This document shows positions 61,777 to 64,000 of a DNA stretch of 64,000 nt, one piece after another. This stretch comes from UBA647 sp964400545 (GTDB lineage: Bacteria; Acidobacteriota; Aminicenantia; UBA2199): the NCBI GenBank assembly GCA_964400545.1, contig CAYNUG010000001.1:1-64000 (forward strand). The letters run 5' to 3'. The stretch's first letter is position 1, and the number at the start of each line of letters is the position of its first letter. The notes beneath the pieces are model-generated. The model did not search any database and was not told the DNA's origin. It saw nothing but the letters and a program-made list of their open reading frames with translations. The position numbers and the translations under genes were made by a program.

Positions 61777-63129
61777 ATGGAATTGATAACCATACTGAGA
61801 GGATTGGCAGGAGTCATTTTTATTCTGGGAATTACATTTTTATTTTCGAACAATAAAAAAAAGATCAATTGGAGACTCGTGGGAACAGGACTTTCCATAC
61901 AGTTGATATTTGCTGTTTTTATCATTCACGGTGAAACATTCAGATCCTGGTTCTTTATCCTGGGGTGGCCAAAAGATATGCTCAACTGGTTCGGGGGAGT
62001 AGTGGTTAAGATCCTCAGTTTTATTGCCGAAGGGTCTCAGTTCGTATTCGGATCTCTTGCAGTAAGTCCGGGAAGTAATGGCAGTTTGGGATTCTTTTTT
62101 GCATTTCAGGTTCTACCGACAATAATATTTTTTGCTTCTTTAACAGCTGTATTGTATTACACGGGTGTGCTTCAGATGATCGTAAAATGGATGGCATTTA
62201 TTATGGCAAAACTACTCGGCACAAGTGGAGCAGAATCATTATCCAATACAGCAAATATTTTTATAGGGCAAACGGAAGCTCCGATCCTCATAAGACCTTA
62301 TATTAATTCAATGACAAATTCAGAACTCCTTACAATAATGATAGGCGGGATGGCGACAGTAGCGGGGGGTGTTATGGCCAGCTACATTCAAATGTTGGGT
62401 CATGCAATGTCAGTGGCAAAAGGTATCCCTTTAAATGAGGCACAATTGGGATTTGCCATCCATCTTATTACAGCCAGCGTAATGGCTGCACCGGCTTCGA
62501 TCGTTATAGCAAAAATGCTTCACCCCGAAACAAAAGTTCCTGTAACACTCGGAAAAGTTACAATGGAAGTTGAGAAAAATGGTTCCAATGTTATCGAAGC
62601 TGCGGCAAACGGTGCATCTGACGGACTTAAACTGGCACTGAATGTCGGGGGAATGCTGATTGTTTTTATAGCTTTCATCTATTTGTTCAATTATCTGTTC
62701 CATAGTTTCGGTGACATCATCGGGATCAATGCATGGCTTACTGCAAAATTCGGACAACCATTATCTATGCAACTTATTATGGGACTTCCATTAAAATATC
62801 TGGCAATAGGTATCGGTGTTCCTACCCAGGATGCATTCGACTTCGGGAGACTATTCGGAACGAAGATCGTTCTTAATGAATTTGTTGCTTATCTGGATCT
62901 TGTAAAAATAATAAAAGCTAATGCAATGAGCGCAAAGGGTATAACAATGGCCACTTTCGCACTTTGTGGTTTTGCAAACTTTTCATCAATTGCTATCCAG
63001 CTTGGAGGTATTGCACCCCTTGCTCCTGGCAGAAAAAAGGACATAGCCGCTCTCGGTCTGAAATCTGTTCTCGGGGGAGGATTGGTAACACTCCTCACTG
63101 CTACACTTGCCGGTGTTCTTATCTGGTAG
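61777..63129 (+). CDS. nupC: Concentrative nucleoside transporter (CNT/NupC family)
   Basis: 450 aa, about ten to twelve membrane segments. The family signature IFIGQTEAPILIRPYI and GMATVAGGVMASYI in the inward hairpin region, AASIVI-like helices and NFSSIAIQLGGIAPLAPGRKKDIA at the C-terminus are all present. It brings nucleosides in with H+ or Na+. AAAAGGAG precedes the ATG, 22 bp after add. Confidence 0.94.
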   Translation: MELITILRGLAGVIFILGITFLFSNNKKKINWRLVGTGLSIQLIFAVFIIHGETFRSWFFILGWPKDMLNWFGGVVVKILSFIAEGSQFVFGSLAVSPGSNGSLGFFFAFQVLPTIIFFASLTAVLYYTGVLQMIVKWMAFIMAKLLGTSGAESLSNTANIFIGQTEAPILIRPYINSMTNSELLTIMIGGMATVAGGVMASYIQMLGHAMSVAKGIPLNEAQLGFAIHLITASVMAAPASIVIAKMLHPETKVPVTLGKVTMEVEKNGSNVIEAAANGASDGLKLALNVGGMLIVFIAFIYLFNYLFHSFGDIIGINAWLTAKFGQPLSMQLIMGLPLKYLAIGIGVPTQDAFDFGRLFGTKIVLNEFVAYLDLVKIIKANAMSAKGITMATFALCGFANFSSIAIQLGGIAPLAPGRKKDIAALGLKSVLGGGLVTLLTATLAGVLIW

Positions 63130-63258
63130 AACTATAAAGTTCCTTAAATTCATATATAGCAGCACCTCTATTGAAATATTTTCTTCTATACTTTAAAATA
63201 ATCTGATGTCGGGGAGTTGTTATCTCTTTTTTATGAGCAGCCGGAAATATAAAATATA

Positions 63259-64000
63259 ATGGAGACAAAAATAAACAGCAAGATCGCGATCGGAGCCGAT
63301 CATGGAGGATTCCCTCTTAAAGAGGTCCTTAAAAGTTTCCTTGAAGAAAAAGGATATCAGATCATTGACTGCGGGACAAACAGTACTGATCCGGTAGATT
63401 ATCCGGTATACGCAACCAAAGTGGCAACACTTTTATCCAATTCCGAAGTTGATATCGGTATCATGATTGATGGTGCCGGGATCGGATCGTCCATGGTTGC
63501 CAATAAGATAAACGGAGTCAGAGCAGCTCAATGTTATGATGTAACAACGGCAGTGAATGCAAGGGAACACAATAATGCAAACCTTCTTACCCTTGGAGCG
63601 GGACTAACCGGAACTGAACTAGCAAAAAAAATTGCAGAGGCTTTCCTGACCCACGAATGCACAATAGACCGCCATATAAATAGGGTGGCAATGATTGATG
63701 CCCTTGACAATGACAAGACATCCATGGGAGGTCCAGGAGATCCTGTCGGGGAGGATAATTTGGAAGCTATTACAGAAAAAGATATCGATCAGATCGCAGA
63801 AAAAGTAAGATCAATAATCTCTTCAGAAAATAATATTTCTGAGACTAAAGTAAATGAGGACCCGGAAAGAGAAATGATATGCCAATGCGGAGTTCATGTA
63901 GAGAGGAAACCGGAAACATTGAGAAAATTCATAGAATTTGGTGTTGCCAGGCTCGGTTATAACGATGCCATCGGAGTGGAGTGCGTCCCGGAAGACATTG
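63259..64000 (+). CDS. RpiB/LacA/LacB-family sugar-phosphate isomerase fused to a further domain (partial, runs off the window)
   Basis: 247 codons are visible with no stop. Residues 1-150 are RpiB: IGADHGGFPLKEVL, IIDCGTNSTDPVDYP, IDGAGIGSSMVANK and NAREHNNANLLTLGAG. The usual active-site Cys of the xCGTGxG loop is replaced (DGAGIG, 71-76), as in some RpiB subgroups. After a linker, residues 205-247 (MICQCGVHVERKPET, FIEFGVARLGYNDAIG, ECVPEDI) look like the lead-in seen before a DeoC deoxyribose-phosphate aldolase domain. That identity is inference because the sequence ends there. Not preceded by a ribosome binding site; TATAAA ends 5 nt before the ATG. Confidence 0.8.
   Translation, partial: METKINSKIAIGADHGGFPLKEVLKSFLEEKGYQIIDCGTNSTDPVDYPVYATKVATLLSNSEVDIGIMIDGAGIGSSMVANKINGVRAAQCYDVTTAVNAREHNNANLLTLGAGLTGTELAKKIAEAFLTHECTIDRHINRVAMIDALDNDKTSMGGPGDPVGEDNLEAITEKDIDQIAEKVRSIISSENNISETKVNEDPEREMICQCGVHVERKPETLRKFIEFGVARLGYNDAIGVECVPEDI

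Overview
The window is one contiguous stretch of a low-GC (estimated by eye at just under 40 %) chromosome from a Gram-negative bacterium. An outer membrane is implied by a TonB-dependent receptor, a FadL-type channel, two further beta-barrel proteins ending in aromatic residues, and many Sec signal peptides. The gene content (TonB receptor with carboxypeptidase-regulatory domain, ECF sigma/zinc-finger anti-sigma/CHAT-TPR cluster, PKD-repeat surface proteins, class I DhnA-type aldolase, quinol NO reductase) resembles uncultivated Aminicenantes/Acidobacteriota-like or other candidate-phylum anaerobes. The phylum cannot be fixed from sequence reading alone. No rRNA, tRNA, CRISPR array, insertion sequence or prophage was seen.

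Layout. 3-5766: TonB receptor and a divergent secreted M16 protease. 5756-8108 (minus): pyrimidine operon pyrK-pyrD-pyrF. 8270-11826: M29 aminopeptidase, then a minus-strand PC4-like/mgtE/recO operon. 12027-20714: phosphatidylglycerophosphate synthase, receiver protein, YhcC-type radical SAM protein, sulfotransferase-like protein, DUF3467-like protein, two membrane or HTH proteins of unknown role, a repeat protein, PepD, a polyprenyl synthase and a nucleotidyltransferase. 20725-24514: arginine deiminase and quinol-dependent NO reductase. 24896-35453: the most distinctive region. An ECF sigma/anti-sigma operon is divergent from an apparently exported CHAT-TPR (caspase-like) protein, followed by two PKD-repeat secreted proteins flanking a beta-barrel protein. 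35520-37910: DUF4198-like secreted protein, porin-like barrel and a small exported protein around a strong inverted repeat. 37911-41976: HemW-like protein, SpoU-type methyltransferase and RecD2. 42172-45790: dnaG-rpoD. 45792-55363: XerC/D, MBL hydrolase, iPGM, FadL, aldolase, MetK, HD-GYP regulator, RimI, TsaB and an RsbW-like kinase. 55521-64000: a plus-strand nucleotide/nucleoside salvage run (membrane protein, 5'-nucleotidase, thymidine kinase, uridine kinase, purine PRTase, adenosine deaminase, NupC transporter, RpiB with an extra C-terminal domain cut by the window edge).

Two themes cut across the window. First, sigma70-type promoters are easy to read here. Several lie so close to the start codon (-10 box 5-7 nt before ATG, no Shine-Dalgarno) that the mRNAs would be leaderless. 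The clearest are those of the CHAT gene, the RsbW-like gene, pgsA, the SpoU methyltransferase and pyrK. Second, several genes use TTG starts backed by good ribosome binding sites (rpoD, gpmI, tdk and the nucleotidyltransferase).

The best candidate for an undescribed system is the ECF sigma / zinc-finger anti-sigma / CHAT-TPR / PKD / beta-barrel / PKD locus. Its two PKD proteins share a C-terminal module that I do not recognise.
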